64,000 nt of DNA. Origin: Chalara sp. BL73. Taxonomy: Eukaryota; Ascomycota; Leotiomycetes; Helotiales. Under the pieces are notes generated by a model, which worked only from the letters and a program-made list of their open reading frames with translations, did not search any database and had not been told where the DNA came from. A program made the translations under genes and the position numbers. This document shows, piece after piece, positions 33,975 through 45,100 of this stretch (position 1 is its first letter; the number at the start of each line of letters is the position of its first letter). The stretch spans positions 1,490,501 through 1,554,500 of the forward strand of contig CAKJVC010000010.1 in assembly GCA_918026815.1 (NCBI GenBank), given 5' to 3'.

Positions 33975-34170
33975 TGTTGGAACGCATGTAACTATTCACG
34001 TGAAGAGTTGTGGGTCCCTTTCGGGACCTACAACCTCTTCGCGACATGTAGCTTAGAAACAATCAAGACTTATCCACCAACCTCAACGAGTATTACGCAT
34101 GAACACATGCGTACGTGCCCTCAGGTTAAAGTATAGGCAATATCTATGACCCGGGTGTTCCAACAATAAG
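33970..34170 (+). repeat. solo LTR, family LTR-B, near-perfect target duplication
   Basis: Bases 33975-34165 run from TGTTGGAACGCATG to GTGTTCCAACA and match 24169-24359 in reverse. Flanks are GTAAG (left) and ATAAG (right), a 5-bp target duplication with one change. It sits at the 5' side of the transposase relic. Confidence 0.85.
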
Positions 34171-34241
34171 TCCGTGCAACCCCATTCCGAACACCTAAAT
34201 AAGCGAGTACCAACCGAACGAAAACAAATATAATTAAATAA

Positions 34242-34691
34242 CTACTGAACTAAAATACAATCCAAAGCATAATCAGATTCACTAGCCTCTTCTTCATCTT
34301 CCTTTTCAAGCTCAGCTTCTCCTGCAGCTATTTGTGTCTTTTTGATCTTGGCAATGTCCGCAAACTTGGAATTTGGACTAGTCCTAACTTACATTCGTTT
34401 TCTTGGTCTAGCTTTTTCTAATTGAACTTCTAAAGACTGTATTTTATAACTATGATCTGCTAGAACACTTTCTTGTTCTTCAAATCCTTTTATAATCTTT
34501 CTAAACAAAAGTCTTTGTGTAGAAAGATTGCTGTCTTGAAGCATTTGAAACTTAGTTACTTGAGCCTTGATTTCGGTCGATTTTTGAGGAGTAGAAAATA
34601 CTGCTTGTAAAGAATCGATTTCTAGGCCATTATTAAAGCTTTGTGGAACTTGTAAAGTGTTTTTCTTTGAATTGCTGTTCTCTAAAACCAA
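34242..34691 (-). mobile_element. C-terminal fragment of a Fot1/pogo-type transposase
   Basis: The frame contains VPQSFNNGLEIDSLQAVFST, a coiled-coil-like segment (YKIQSLEVQLEKARPRKRM), one in-frame TAA, then SPNSKFADIAKIKKTQIAAG and an acidic end (KEDEEEASESDYALDCI) before a stop at 34242. This charged tail is typical of the region after the DDE domain in fungal pogo transposases. On the minus strand it precedes the internal fragment at 33974, so the two are not one gene in order. Confidence 0.6.
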
Positions 34692-34701
34692 AGGGCTTAA
34701 A

Positions 34702-34805
34702 TGTTGAAATAGAAAGAGTCACGTGGCCTTCAGAGAGTATAGGGCAAACTAGTGTCAATTGCTGAAGGTTATAGAACCTAAAGTACAGGAGAGAATCCCT
34801 CTACT
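34702..34805 (+). repeat. left half of an LTR3 copy
   Basis: From TGTTGAAATAGAAAGAGTCA to GAGAATCCCTCTACT it is almost identical to the first half of the complete LTR3 at 55840-56047. It stops exactly where LTR4 begins. Confidence 0.8.
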
Positions 34806-34978
34806 TGTCACGTCGCGTGCTCCCAAGCACACGTGATCCATATTAGGCGAGCTCCCCGAGCTCCTCGTGTATATATAGCCTGCTCTCCTCGAGCTCCTTT
34901 TCCTTCCTCAGCTATAGATTCTCGTATGATACCACCGTTGCCCACTGTATCTGTAGATCCACAGCGCGTGTCGTGACA
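34806..34978 (+). repeat. solo LTR, family LTR4
   Basis: The element begins TGTCACGTCGCGTGCTCC, contains a TATATATAGCC box and TCAGCTATAGATTCTCGTAT, and ends GTGTCGTGACA. A reverse copy lies at 59463-59634 and partial copies near 53429 and 1155. It is inserted in LTR3 at CTACT; the right half of LTR3 is missing here. Confidence 0.75.
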
Positions 34979-35545
34979 GGGTGCACAAACTCATTGGTAA
35001 AGCATTAAAGCAGCATGTAAATTATACCTATTTTGGATGTCTTTGCTGTCAGGAATCGGCTTACGTAAGTAGGCCAAGGAACTAGAAATATCTTCCCCTC
35101 ATTTACGGCTCATCGCTGTAGATAATATCATCATCATTGAGAGCCTTTACAAGCCCGTATTCTATCACCGTGATACCTTCGCAGATCCTCTAATTGATTC
35201 CCTGTGCAATAGACCCCATTTCTGACATTTGCAATAGCAGAAACATGGGGGGTGACCTTGACATCTTGAGACCCCCTTTCGTATAATGTACTCCAAACAC
35301 AAGTGCATGCCACTCTCCAACTGGCGGATGTGATTTTTGTGTTGAGATTTATTGTTGGCGCCTCCCTGCAGTAGGGGAGAGCCAGCCTGTTGCTATTTTT
35401 AGTCAGTGCGTGGATACAGTACCGCTGACGGGGCTGAAAACTCTTCTTTGAGAACCTCTATGACTTCGCTGTCGACTTCTTCATGATAGCCTCTCGAGCT
35501 TCCACTTTCAAAGTTTCGAAAATTTAAATACAACGGCTCGTAGCA
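34979..35545. other. spacer with repeat fragment
   Basis: Bases 35047-35090 (TGTCAGGAATCGGCTTACG...) match 53326-53365, so a further dispersed element is present. The last 150 bases probably hold the promoter of the HET gene at 35546. Confidence 0.45.
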
Positions 35546-38086
35546 ATGGAAATCGATGGTAGGGGATTCAACTATCGCCCTGTGTATCCTCGCTGGTTCG
35601 AGCCCAACCTCCATGATCGCCTTTCAGCCCTCATCAATAGCCCCGAGTTCGCGGCTGTCGCCGCAGCCATTCTCCACCACTTGATTGGCTATCTCAACGT
35701 CATGTTTTTTGTGGGTGCGATAATCACTATTTGCATCTCTGCTTTCATCTCGCTCGTTCGAAGAGATGGAATCTATGACCCGGAGATGGAGAAGAAGTTT
35801 ATTCTCGATATTCGGCCCCGACTGTTGTATATCCTCACGGGAGGGCTCATGACGTATTGGAGACCTCTATTCTGGGCGTTGACTTCTCCATTTTGGTTGA
35901 GGCCAGAGGATCTCATCCCAGGGAGGATCGTTTCAGTAACCACAGTCGTTATCATCGCCTTCTTATATTTCGATCGGAGGGCCGATTTTCGATGTTCGAT
36001 CTACTTCCGAAAAGCTTGCTATCATTTGGCAGCCTCAACCGCGGCCATGTTACGATTCGTGCTGAACACTTGCTCGGTCGTAGTTCAGCGATTGCCATTC
36101 CCAGAGAAGAAGCAGGTGAAGCACTACAGACACATGGATGATCCTGCTCTTCAACTCGGAGAAATTCGGTTACTGAAAATGAAACGCTGGATACCATTCT
36201 TTGGAGTGAGAGCGGACCTGTATCCTGTGAAGCTCGAGGAGAAACCCGTTTATGAAGCAATTTCGTATACCTGGGGGACATCGAAAGAGCAGCGCGAGGT
36301 TTTCATCAATGGCAAGCCATTCCTAACATCCACATCAACATATGATGCTCTCTATGGCTGTAGCTCGATGTTTAAACCGAGAGATCTCTGGATTGATTAC
36401 ATATGCATCGATCAGACAAACCCTTCGGAGAAAGGAAGCCAAGTAAAGATGATGACGAACATATACGAATCCGCAACTCGAGTCGTTGTATGGCTAGGCA
36501 AACCTCTTAGTGCTCGTCTCGCAATCGGACTTCTGAATGAGATGGCCACTCTGCCGCCTAATGTCGACAGCTACCGCCGCTACGAGCACTTGACAAGCTC
36601 TGTTCAGTGGATAGCCGTGGTTGATTTCTTCAACTTACTCTGGTTCACAAGGGTGTGGATAGTGCAAGAAGTCGCTGTTGCAACAGAGGTGGTCTTTATT
36701 TGTGGAGGCATGGCTTTTTCGTGGGAGATGTTGACTAGTTGGGTGAAGATCTTCAGCGATCCGCAAATAAGTGCTCTGATGAGTCTCACGCAATACAGCC
36801 AGAAAGCTAAACGGAATATCATAAACTTCGGTTCCATTGTAACTGCACAGCGGCGCTATCGGACAGCTTCCTCATATCGCAAGAATCTCGAGACATTCAG
36901 AATGGCGGATGCCATAATGAAAGCCCTGAACAGGAGGGACCCCACATTGGGAAGCGACTCAACCAAACCGACAATGGAAGACACCACCACCCTCATATTC
37001 AAGCCACTATCTCTGCAATTTCTCCTCACTGACTTCGATTCCTTCGATTCCACCGATCCCCGAGACAAGATCTTCGCCTTCACAGGTCTGGCAACCGATG
37101 AACCCAATCTAGCGTTCGCCCCGAATTACACAAAATCAGTCGAGGACGTCTACAGGGAGACCGCAATATACCTTTTCAAAAGCAAGGATCCCTTTTCCGT
37201 CATATCTTGTGCAGGAATCGGGAGCGAAAGGAAGCTAAAGTTGCCGTCATGGGTGCCTGACTGGACGAGCCCGCCATTCGGAGCCCCGTTCACACGTCCC
37301 GGTTATTTCGATGATTATTCGCCCGATATGCGTTGTTCGGCATCGGGGAAGACGGAAGCGGGGGTTCAATTTGATGTTGAATTTCCAGATATTCTTGGAC
37401 TTGATGGTGTGATCGTGGATAAGATTGCCTTTGCTGGAAGGCCGTTTGATTCTTGTGTTGGAGATGGCGACGGTTTTATCCTCGACGAAATTGGGAATAG
37501 ATTCCCACCCCAGGAGTGGATTGAGGACTGTCTCTGGCACGACGAAGCACATGACCTGGCTAAGAAACATGCGTCGAATTATGGCGACAGCGATGATGCG
37601 ATTGAAAAGGCATTTTGGCGTACTCTCATCGGCGACCAGACACCCTTTAAACGACCTGCACCAGATCTCATGTATCAAGATTACAAGCAATGGGTTGACC
37701 TTCTTAAATATAACGACAGGATCGCGAAGGAGATATTGGCTAAAGAGAGGAAGAGTTTACCTACTGATGACAGCTACTGGCAAACAGTACAAGAGACTGC
37801 GACCTGGGGGTTGGCTTTGGGGACTTGCGTTGCTATGCGGAAGTTCGCTGTTACTAAAGAGGGTTATATGGCCATCGTGCCTGCGAAGTCGGAGGTGGGC
37901 GATGTGGTTTCGGTTGTGTGCGGTGCTAGATATCCCTTTCTTTTGAGAAAGAAGGTTGGCGTCGAGGTTCACAAGGGAGAGATACGAGCTCTCTATGAGC
38001 TGGTTGGAGAATGCTACGTGCATGGAATTATGGATGGGGAGAAGATGGGCGAGGAAGTTGAAGTGTCGAAACTCCTGATTACGTGA
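35546..38086 (+). CDS. HET-domain protein with N-terminal membrane segments
   Basis: A single exon encodes 846 aa. Residues 37-71 contain a long hydrophobic stretch (VMFFVGAIITICISAFISLV), followed by weaker hydrophobic stretches near 92-118 and 126-142, so the N-terminus is likely membrane-embedded. The HET domain starts near residue 200 with AISYTWG (238-244), LWIDYICIDQ (281-290) and FTRVWIVQEVA (near 365). A C-terminal half of about 450 residues has FDSTDPRDKIFAFTGLA, a common HET-protein block, and LPSWVPDWTSP. HET proteins of this layout act in heterokaryon incompatibility and related cell-death responses. There is no NACHT or NB-ARC module. No lesion is seen, and no intron is needed. 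Partners are unknown. Confidence 0.9.
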   Translation: MEIDGRGFNYRPVYPRWFEPNLHDRLSALINSPEFAAVAAAILHHLIGYLNVMFFVGAIITICISAFISLVRRDGIYDPEMEKKFILDIRPRLLYILTGGLMTYWRPLFWALTSPFWLRPEDLIPGRIVSVTTVVIIAFLYFDRRADFRCSIYFRKACYHLAASTAAMLRFVLNTCSVVVQRLPFPEKKQVKHYRHMDDPALQLGEIRLLKMKRWIPFFGVRADLYPVKLEEKPVYEAISYTWGTSKEQREVFINGKPFLTSTSTYDALYGCSSMFKPRDLWIDYICIDQTNPSEKGSQVKMMTNIYESATRVVVWLGKPLSARLAIGLLNEMATLPPNVDSYRRYEHLTSSVQWIAVVDFFNLLWFTRVWIVQEVAVATEVVFICGGMAFSWEMLTSWVKIFSDPQISALMSLTQYSQKAKRNIINFGSIVTAQRRYRTASSYRKNLETFRMADAIMKALNRRDPTLGSDSTKPTMEDTTTLIFKPLSLQFLLTDFDSFDSTDPRDKIFAFTGLATDEPNLAFAPNYTKSVEDVYRETAIYLFKSKDPFSVISCAGIGSERKLKLPSWVPDWTSPPFGAPFTRPGYFDDYSPDMRCSASGKTEAGVQFDVEFPDILGLDGVIVDKIAFAGRPFDSCVGDGDGFILDEIGNRFPPQEWIEDCLWHDEAHDLAKKHASNYGDSDDAIEKAFWRTLIGDQTPFKRPAPDLMYQDYKQWVDLLKYNDRIAKEILAKERKSLPTDDSYWQTVQETATWGLALGTCVAMRKFAVTKEGYMAIVPAKSEVGDVVSVVCGARYPFLLRKKVGVEVHKGEIRALYELVGECYVHGIMDGEKMGEEVEVSKLLIT

Positions 38087-38601
38087 ACACCCTCGCACTG
38101 CAGGCGGGGTTTGGTCGAGTTTCTTTTTTCCTAGCGAGATCTGAGCTGAGCATTCAAGATTAATATCATACATGTAAGATCCGGAAGCAGTGGGTCGTTT
38201 TCCTGAGAATCAAGGCCCCTGTAGATCGGAATTCCTCACACTCTCGGCGGCTAACGTATAACCTTAAGCGTGCGAGCTTCGGACTCCGTGGGGATGCCGT
38301 TTTTGATGAGTCTCGGCTAAAGTACAGGAAGAAGTGGAAACGAGCACTACGTTCATTAAGATTATAGCACCAGTTAGGAATAATTTCTTTCTTTATTGCA
38401 GGTCACTCGGTATATTACCTTAAGCCTGGGGGGTTATGTCGAATCAGGAACTATAGTTTGCCACTTACTCTCCTTACGCGGCTCCTAAGAGTTGAGCCGT
38501 CATCATTCGTAATGACTTACGCCCTCCTCTCGCATATAAGAAGAGCTTGCTTCCTGTATGTAGGAAACTTCAGAGATCAATCAATCGTTCATTGAATACT
38601 T
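38087..38601. other. spacer with LTR-like promoter sequence
   Basis: No gene is seen. The segment 38520-38600 has a TATAAGAAGAGCTTGC box and an AGATCAATCAATCGTTC stretch of the kind found in fungal LTRs. Its other end could not be fixed. Confidence 0.35.
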
Positions 38602-40890
38602 TGTGAGCTCCCTGAATCGATACTTGAAGCTGTAGACCATGAGGTCTACAATGAGGACGAGGAGGCCAATGTGGACATAGACTTTGCTACGCTTCGACCA
38701 ACGGGGAGCAATCTACTCCGGGCTGCTTTGGCTTTCCCTGGCGTTACCACTGATGGCCTCTCTACGTTACGGTTTTCCCGGAACCCCAAATTGCTTGGTG
38801 CCCATTTCACACCTGCCGCTCTAGTCAAGACTTGGTCTAGAGAGTTAAAAAGCTTTAAAGACCAAGACCGGTCAGATCTCGACGACGCCGACGGCGATGC
38901 CAATATCTCTTCTCGGCTCGATACGAGTGGGCTAGAAGCTGCTCTTGTTCCGGTTCTTGGTTATAGCACGCAGTCTTTGGCGTCTTTGCAATATCTGCAG
39001 GCTTCGTTTCAAGCGGAACGGTCTGTCGGCAATTTGCTGGCTATGATCACCAGCCAGTACCCTCTGAACCAAAAACAGCGGGTAATAATCAAGGCTCTAG
39101 TCCTCCGGGTCCTACACCCTGTTCAGATCAATTCTGTCCGTGATCAGTTCTTGCTCTATCTTGGCGGCATTGGCGGGGTTAGCAAAACTCACTTTATCAA
39201 GGCTCTTATGTTCGGTCTCTCGGTAACACAAAAGCATGACGATGTTCTACTCACTGCTTCGACCGGTGCGGTTGCTGCCAATATCAACGGCGCTACTTAC
39301 CATTCTGCCCTCGGGTATGGCAAAAATGGAAACCAGCCGGTACGTCAAGCGACGAAGTCAAGACTCCCTCATAAGAAGATCTTTATCCTCGACGAGATTA
39401 GTATGGTTGGCCTCGACGACCTGGTCCAGATCAACGAACGGTGTAATGCTATTTGGGATTTGAATCGAGCCTCGGATACAGTGTTTGGTGGGCTGCCTAT
39501 TATTATATTTCTGGGGGATTTCAACCAGTTCAGACCAGTCCGCAGTCATGCGATATGGAGCCAGACTATCAACGACATTGTTATCTTACAGTCGGGGAGA
39601 TCTATCTGGACTCATTTTACTCACGTAGTATTCCTCACGGGGCAGATGCGTCAGGCAGAAGATCTGGTTGTTGGTATGAGTGAATAGCACACCTCGCGAC
39701 GCACGGACCACATGGATGTATTATAGCTCTCGCACGTAGATTAGCACTTAGAACAATTCAAGAACAAGTCAACCACCTACAACGAGCATATATAGCACTG
39801 TGCTGAGATCGCGGTGCTACGTGCCCCGTGGGTAACCGACTTAAGCAATTGCAAGTCATACGAAGAAGTATCACAGAGAGTGATACAAACACTGGTATTC
39901 CAAGATCTCCTGCAGAGAGCGCGGTCCGCTACTCTGACAGAAGACAACGTCGCTACTCTCAATTCGTGTACCACCGAGAACAGAATTGCCAATAGGGAGA
40001 CTCCACCTGAAAGGGCCATCATACGACTCAATCGCATCCGCGAGGAAGCGAACCTTGTGCATCTCCGAGCGTTTGCCGAAGCACGAGGTCAGAATATCTA
40101 CCTCTTCCCTACTAGACATGATGCACCTGCGGGTACGAATTTGGACCATCTGACACTTCTCAGGATGATATACCAGGTCGGTGAGCAGGGATACTTAAAG
40201 GGACCCGGCTTCTTTGCCTTTACTAAGGGTATGCCAATCATGCTCCAACAGAACACGAGCACCTATGCCGGCCTGGTCAATGGCATGAGGGGCACTGCCG
40301 AAGAGGTTATCTTGGATACTAGCGTGCAAGGTATATAGATGGAGATTTTTCTTGTGGACTCTATTTGCTAACTATATCAACAGCTTCATGGATAGAACTT
40401 GATGCTCAGTTCCTATGCACAGCCTTTCAGCTATGTGTCCTTATTCGACCTGCGCATCACCATAGTCTATCATTTTCTAATGTTCCTGGCGGTCTTGTTC
40501 CCGCCTTCCCAATACAGATGAGAGGTCAGATCCCAAGCATACCAGGTCTATTCTTTTACTGACATCAGGTTCCATTGACGCTTGGATTCGCCTTCACTGA
40601 TTACAAGAGCCGAGGTAGTACGTTCATCAGCCTCATTCTAGATCTCGTCTTTGGTAAGCAGCGTGGCATCGACCAGCATGGTAAATGGACCTTGATCAAT
40701 GTCTAGCTTGGCAGGGTCAAGACTCTGTCCGGGGTCTGGTTGCGAGAACCGATTACGCTTGAAGACGTTTCATTTGCCCCTCATCCTGATCTCCGGGTTG
40801 AACTGTCCCGACTTGAGGCTCTAGAGCAACAGACGATTGGTCTGTGGGAGAGTTCACCGATTCTTAATATGAGCAACGGAGCCTTGTGAC
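38602..40890 (+). mobile_element. Helitron-type PIF1-like helicase relic
   Basis: The frame from about 38602 encodes LGGIGGVSKTHFIKAL (Walker A with Ser where the family has Gly before Lys), ASTGAVAANINGATYHSALG, FILDEISMVG (Walker B) and IIFLGDFNQFRPV, the signature of PIF1 helicases in fungal Helitrons. It is interrupted by an insertion at 39666-39903; the frame then continues with LLQRARSATLTEDNVATLNS, an intron (about 40330-40383) and LTLGFAFTDYKSRG. Two later stops, TGA near 40560 and TAG near 40712, sit where Arg and Gln are expected. No Rep nuclease domain is present upstream. The altered Walker A and the stops make it inactive. Several changes are of the C-to-T or G-to-A kind. Confidence 0.82.
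39661..39908 (+). repeat. LTR-like insertion in the helicase, target duplication GATCT
   Basis: A 238-bp segment (39666-39903) lies between two copies of GATCT (39661-39665 and 39904-39908). The helicase frame is the same on both sides, so the insertion is cleanly delimited. Its interior (TTAGAACAATTCAAG, CAACCTACAACGAGCATAT) resembles LTR-B copies, and it ends GGTATTCCAA as they do, but the ends are GGTTGTTGG and CCAA instead of TG and CA. A diverged LTR-B relative is the best guess. Confidence 0.75.
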
Positions 40891-41383
40891 CTTGTGACAC
40901 AGCTCTCTTAACCCTGAGTATTACTCTTCGCTTCATTCCACGTATCATATCCGCCTCGCCGTTAGACTTGTCTTGATAGAGATATGATATATTGCTTTTC
41001 TCTACTTTTTGGGCAATTGCTGCGAGGTTTCTGACACTAAGAGCTATGGCCGTCCCACGCCGTACTATCGCTTCTTGTTTCATATATTACTCTTATTTAT
41101 CTCTATGTCTGCTACATAGCTTCTTATTTTCTACGTCCGTCATGCTTCCTCGCTATTTCTCATAGATCCTATATTAAATCCTCTTATATTAAATCCCTTG
41201 TCACGCGTTCGCCTGGATGTGGCGCTACTGCCCGTGCGCCGTAATTTTAGCAGGTTTATTTCTATACAGTTGTGACTGTGCACCCGTTCCCGTACCCGCT
41301 CCTCGTCTTGCCATGTACTTCGAACTTCGACAAAATCAAACCAACCTGCACATCCCACCGGACGCCTCCATATTCCATCAATC
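40891..41383. other. spacer
   Basis: Nothing recognisable is seen between the helicase relic and the fragment at 41384. Short open frames on both strands lack motifs. Confidence 0.35.
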
Positions 41384-41684
41384 ATGTCCTCTGGCCCGGG
41401 GCCAAATAATCTAAGCAAACCGCAATATCATCTGGGGCAATGCGGACTACGTCGAGAGAGGCGACCGGGTGAGATGTGCGTGCATTGTCAAGAAGGACTT
41501 CGGGTCGCGCTTTGGACCGCCACTGACAATGACTGGGATATGCAGCTTGGAAGAGCAAGCTTGGAGAGAGCTAGATAGAATGCTAGACGTATGGGCTAGG
41601 CATGTACAAAGCGGACAGCCGACGACAAAGGCTCAGTCGTTGGAGATATGCGCGGCCCGAATGGGTGTAACAGTCTCGTTTTGA
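41384..41684 (+). pseudogene. frameshifted fragment of an uncharacterised gene
   Basis: From MSSGPGPNNLSK the frame shifts by one base (an apparent extra C near 41411) into NIIWGNADYVERGDRVRCAC, FGSRFGPPLTMTGICSLEEQ and ARHVQSGQPTTKAQSLEI, ending at 41684. The second part has strong coding character. I recall conserved ascomycete proteins of unknown function with the same block order (WGNADYVE, RFGPPLTMTG, EEQAWRELDRMLDVW), but cannot name them. Confidence 0.45.
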
Positions 41685-42024
41685 GGAATTTTTTCGATGA
41701 GGCGAAGAAAAGAGGAATTAACCTGTGAAAGGCGCGTAGGTATTCCTATTTCCATTTTTTTTAAATATAAATTAGCAGCGGTCTGCCGAGTTTCAGGCAG
41801 GTTAAATTATGCGACTCCGAGACCGTTCAACGGTTTGTCGCAGATCATTGTGTTCACAGAGCATAGCAGAACTTTAAGCCGACTACTATTTGAACTACAT
41901 GTAAACCCGCTGAGTGACAGGCTTAGGAGAGATGTGAAACTGCCAGAATGTTTCAGGCTGAATAACCTACCCGTTACTTTGAACTATCTAGAAGTAGTAA
42001 TTTGGTGCTCTCTGTATAATATAT
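41685..42024. other. spacer
   Basis: Between the fragment at 41684 and the shared 3' element copy 3. No gene is seen. Confidence 0.4.
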
Positions 42025-42075
42025 AAACAGCTTCTCCCCCAAGCCCATCTCTATCAAAGTTATAAAATACACATA
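42025..42075 (-). promoter_or_regulatory. shared 3' element, copy 3
   Basis: On the minus strand, about 100 bp after the stop of the NACHT-ankyrin-ZZ gene, ACTTTGATAGAGATGGGCTT is followed by GGGGGAGAAGC and then TTTATATATTATAC. This matches the elements at 8196 and 28378. With copy 1 the match extends further upstream to TGTGCT. Confidence 0.55.
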
Positions 42076-42162
42076 GCACAAATAACTAGTTTATTGTATC
42101 AACAGCTTTAGAGGCAATAGGTGTCTCTTGTTCAAATGCTCTATATACAACTTGGCGTTCTC

Positions 42163-45100
42163 TCAAACTATTTCTTTCATCAATACATGACCCTGATCTA
42201 GACAACGCGCTTTCATTGCAAAACACTCCTCGCAAACATCAAAATTACCATTATTACAAACTTGGCAATGATAATAAGTATCTTTATCTGAGAAGCTTAA
42301 AACACAAACGTCGCACCATCCAATCGCCTTATCAGCAGGGACCAAACTCAGCGTAGGAGGCACGTTATCTTCTCGAATAATTATGCCCTTTTCTTTGTAT
42401 TTTCCAAGAAGGAGGCTGGCGATGTGAAGATTTCCTGTCCTTCTCGCCCACCACAAAGGTGTTCGACCGAAATTGTCTTTAGAATCCAAGACGGGATTCT
42501 TGGTTAGGAGAATCGCAACTACTTCTTGGTTTCCTATCCTTGCCGCGATTGATAGCGGTGTCGAGTTATAAACGTCTTTTGAATCAAAGTCAACTCGGTT
42601 TGTATCGAGCATGAGTTGAACAGTGGCATTATTTCCATTTTTAGCCCCGTATAACAACGGCGTCCGACCAATTCGATCCTTTGAGTCTGGTTCAACGCTG
42701 TCTATTGCAAGCAGCAACTTGATGACCTCAACATGCCCGTTCACAGAAGCCGCGTGTAGTGGCGTCCATCCATTGCTGTTAGCCGCTGCTGGGTCGACCA
42801 TTTTTTCGAGCAGCAGCCTGACAACTTCGACATGCCCGTTTCTAGAAGCCCAGTATAGTGGCGTCCATCTATCGCTATCAGCCGCTGCTGGATCGGCCAT
42901 TTTTTCGAGTAGCAGCCTGACAACTTCGACGTGCCCGTTTCTAGAAGCCCAGTGTAGTGGCGTCCATCCATCGCTATCAGCCGCTGCTGGATCGACCATT
43001 TTTTCGAGTAGCAGCCTGACAACTTCGACATGCCCGTTTTCAGAAGCCCAGTGTAGTGGCGTCGATCTATTGCTATCAGCCGCTGCTGGGTCGGCCTTTT
43101 TCTCGAGCAACAGCTTGACAACTTCGACATGCCCGTTTCTAGAAGCCCAGTGTAGTGGCGTCGATCTATCGCTATCAGCCGCTGTTGGATCGACCATTTT
43201 TTCGAGCAACAGCCTGACAGCTTCGACGTGCCCGTTTCTAGAAGCCCAGTGTAGTGGCGTCGATCCATCGCTATCAGCCGCTGCTGGATCGGCCATTTTT
43301 TCGAGCAACAGCTTGACAACTTCGATGTGCCCGTTTCTAGAAGCTCGGTGTAGTGGCGTCGATCTATTGCTATTAGCCGCTGCTGGGTCGGCCTTTTTCT
43401 CGAGCAACAGCTTGACAACTTCGACGTGCCCGTTTTCAGAAGCCCGATGTAGTGGCGTCCATCCATTGTTATTAGCCGCTGCTGGATCGACCATTTTTTC
43501 GAGCAGCAGCCTGACAACTTCGACGTGCCCGTTTTCACAAGCCCAGTGTAGTGGCGTCCATCCATCGCTATCAGCCGCTGCTGGATCGGCCCCTTTCTTG
43601 ACGAGCAGCTTCACCACGGCTTCAACGCCAAATGATGCTGCCAAATGCAGTCCGGTCATATCTTTTGGGAATCTTTGGCTATAGTTTGTGTCTGATACGT
43701 AGGTCTTCTGGGCTAGTAGCCCTTGACACGATGCCTCTAATTGTGCTTTTCTCTTAAGAAAGCCAACAACTTCTGGGATTAATACAAAAGCCTCCCGAGC
43801 GTGATGACCCCAGTTGTGTGCTGCGTAGTCGTATAACTTGTTTAATTGAAGCCGTTGTTCAAACTCTCCGTCGTTTTGGCAAATTCCACATTTGAACTCG
43901 CTAAATGAAAGGTACGTAACGCAAATGGTCGAGATATTAGTCTGAGCATCAGGGAACCATTGCTTTTGTGTTCGCTCGAAGTACTCCTGTGTGGTGTAAT
44001 GGACTAATCGAATGATCCTACTCTCTTCATCAATTGTAACTAACCCCGCGCATACAGAGATTATGTCTTCAATTTCTGAAAAGTTCTGTTCGTCGAGCTG
44101 AGATTCGCCAACTTCAACTCCAATCGCGTGCTGAAGCTCTATTATAGCGAGTGGTCTTTGTGCACAAGTAATCCATAACAAAACTTGTATAGCAAGCTCT
44201 TTATGGTCTTTAGTCTGGCCATTAATCCGTTCCATCGCATCTTTATATGCGTAGTCATATGCTGCAGATCCTGTGACCAAATTCTTTAAAGCGGTTTGGA
44301 CTGCTTTTGGCGACTTCTTCCCAGTTAAGGAGTCGAGATAGAGCTGTGCAAGTAGAAACCTAACAGAGTTAGCGTAATTCTGTGAAGGCTTGGAAATAAA
44401 TCACATACATTCCATTTACAGCGTTGACAATGCCCGTCTTGATTTCCTCTTGCAGTTCATGACTTCGAGCCACAAACCCTGGAAGGCGGAAAAAATGCCC
44501 ATCCAGGTACCTTCGTACATCTTCCTCGCTAGCACGAACTTCTAGCTTTGAATTTCCCTTAAACTCCTTTTCGATACTTGATATCGGCCGTGAAGTGGCA
44601 AAGAGGTTTGCCCCGCTCTTTGCCTGGAGTGTGACGAGGCCTGATAAGAATCTTTGCCGACAGCCATCGGAAGTTTGGCATTCATCAAGCGCATCAACGA
44701 TAATAAAAACTCTCGAGTATGCTGCCGCCACGGTTTGGAGGTTTTGTAGGATTTCGTCGAGTGAAGGTCGCGTCCGTTTGTATTTATGTCGGTCATAGAG
44801 CGTTTTCACACTGTCCGGTATAAAGGGCTGCTCTTGAACAAGTTGCTTTAACAGACTAGCAAATAGATCCTTAAGGTTTTGCTCATGCTGTCGTCGGAAG
44901 TTGCAATATAGGTAGGCAATGCTAATATCACCATCGTTTTCAAACCGCGTAAATAGCTCTTCTACTACGATTGACGTGAGAATTGTCTTTCCTGCTCCAG
45001 GGATACCCGGACAAAACAACGTCCGCTTGCCGGTCCCTACCCACGCCTTGAACTCTGCCGAGTCAAGTAGCCATTGGCCAGTCCCTGCTTGTCGCCGACT

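Noticed and set aside
38671..39687. Host PIF1 helicase gene
   Set aside because: The domain order, missing N-terminus, altered Walker A and later stops fit a Helitron relic better than a housekeeping helicase.
42741..43565. 274-codon alternative frame on the minus strand inside the same array
   Set aside because: Again produced by repeat periodicity being a multiple of three; the NACHT-ankyrin-ZZ frame explains the DNA.
42623..43684. 353-codon open frame on the plus strand opposite the ankyrin array
   Set aside because: It is a shadow of the 99-bp in-frame repeat on the minus strand. Its peptide is a repeated Ser/Thr/Cys pattern with no independent motif.
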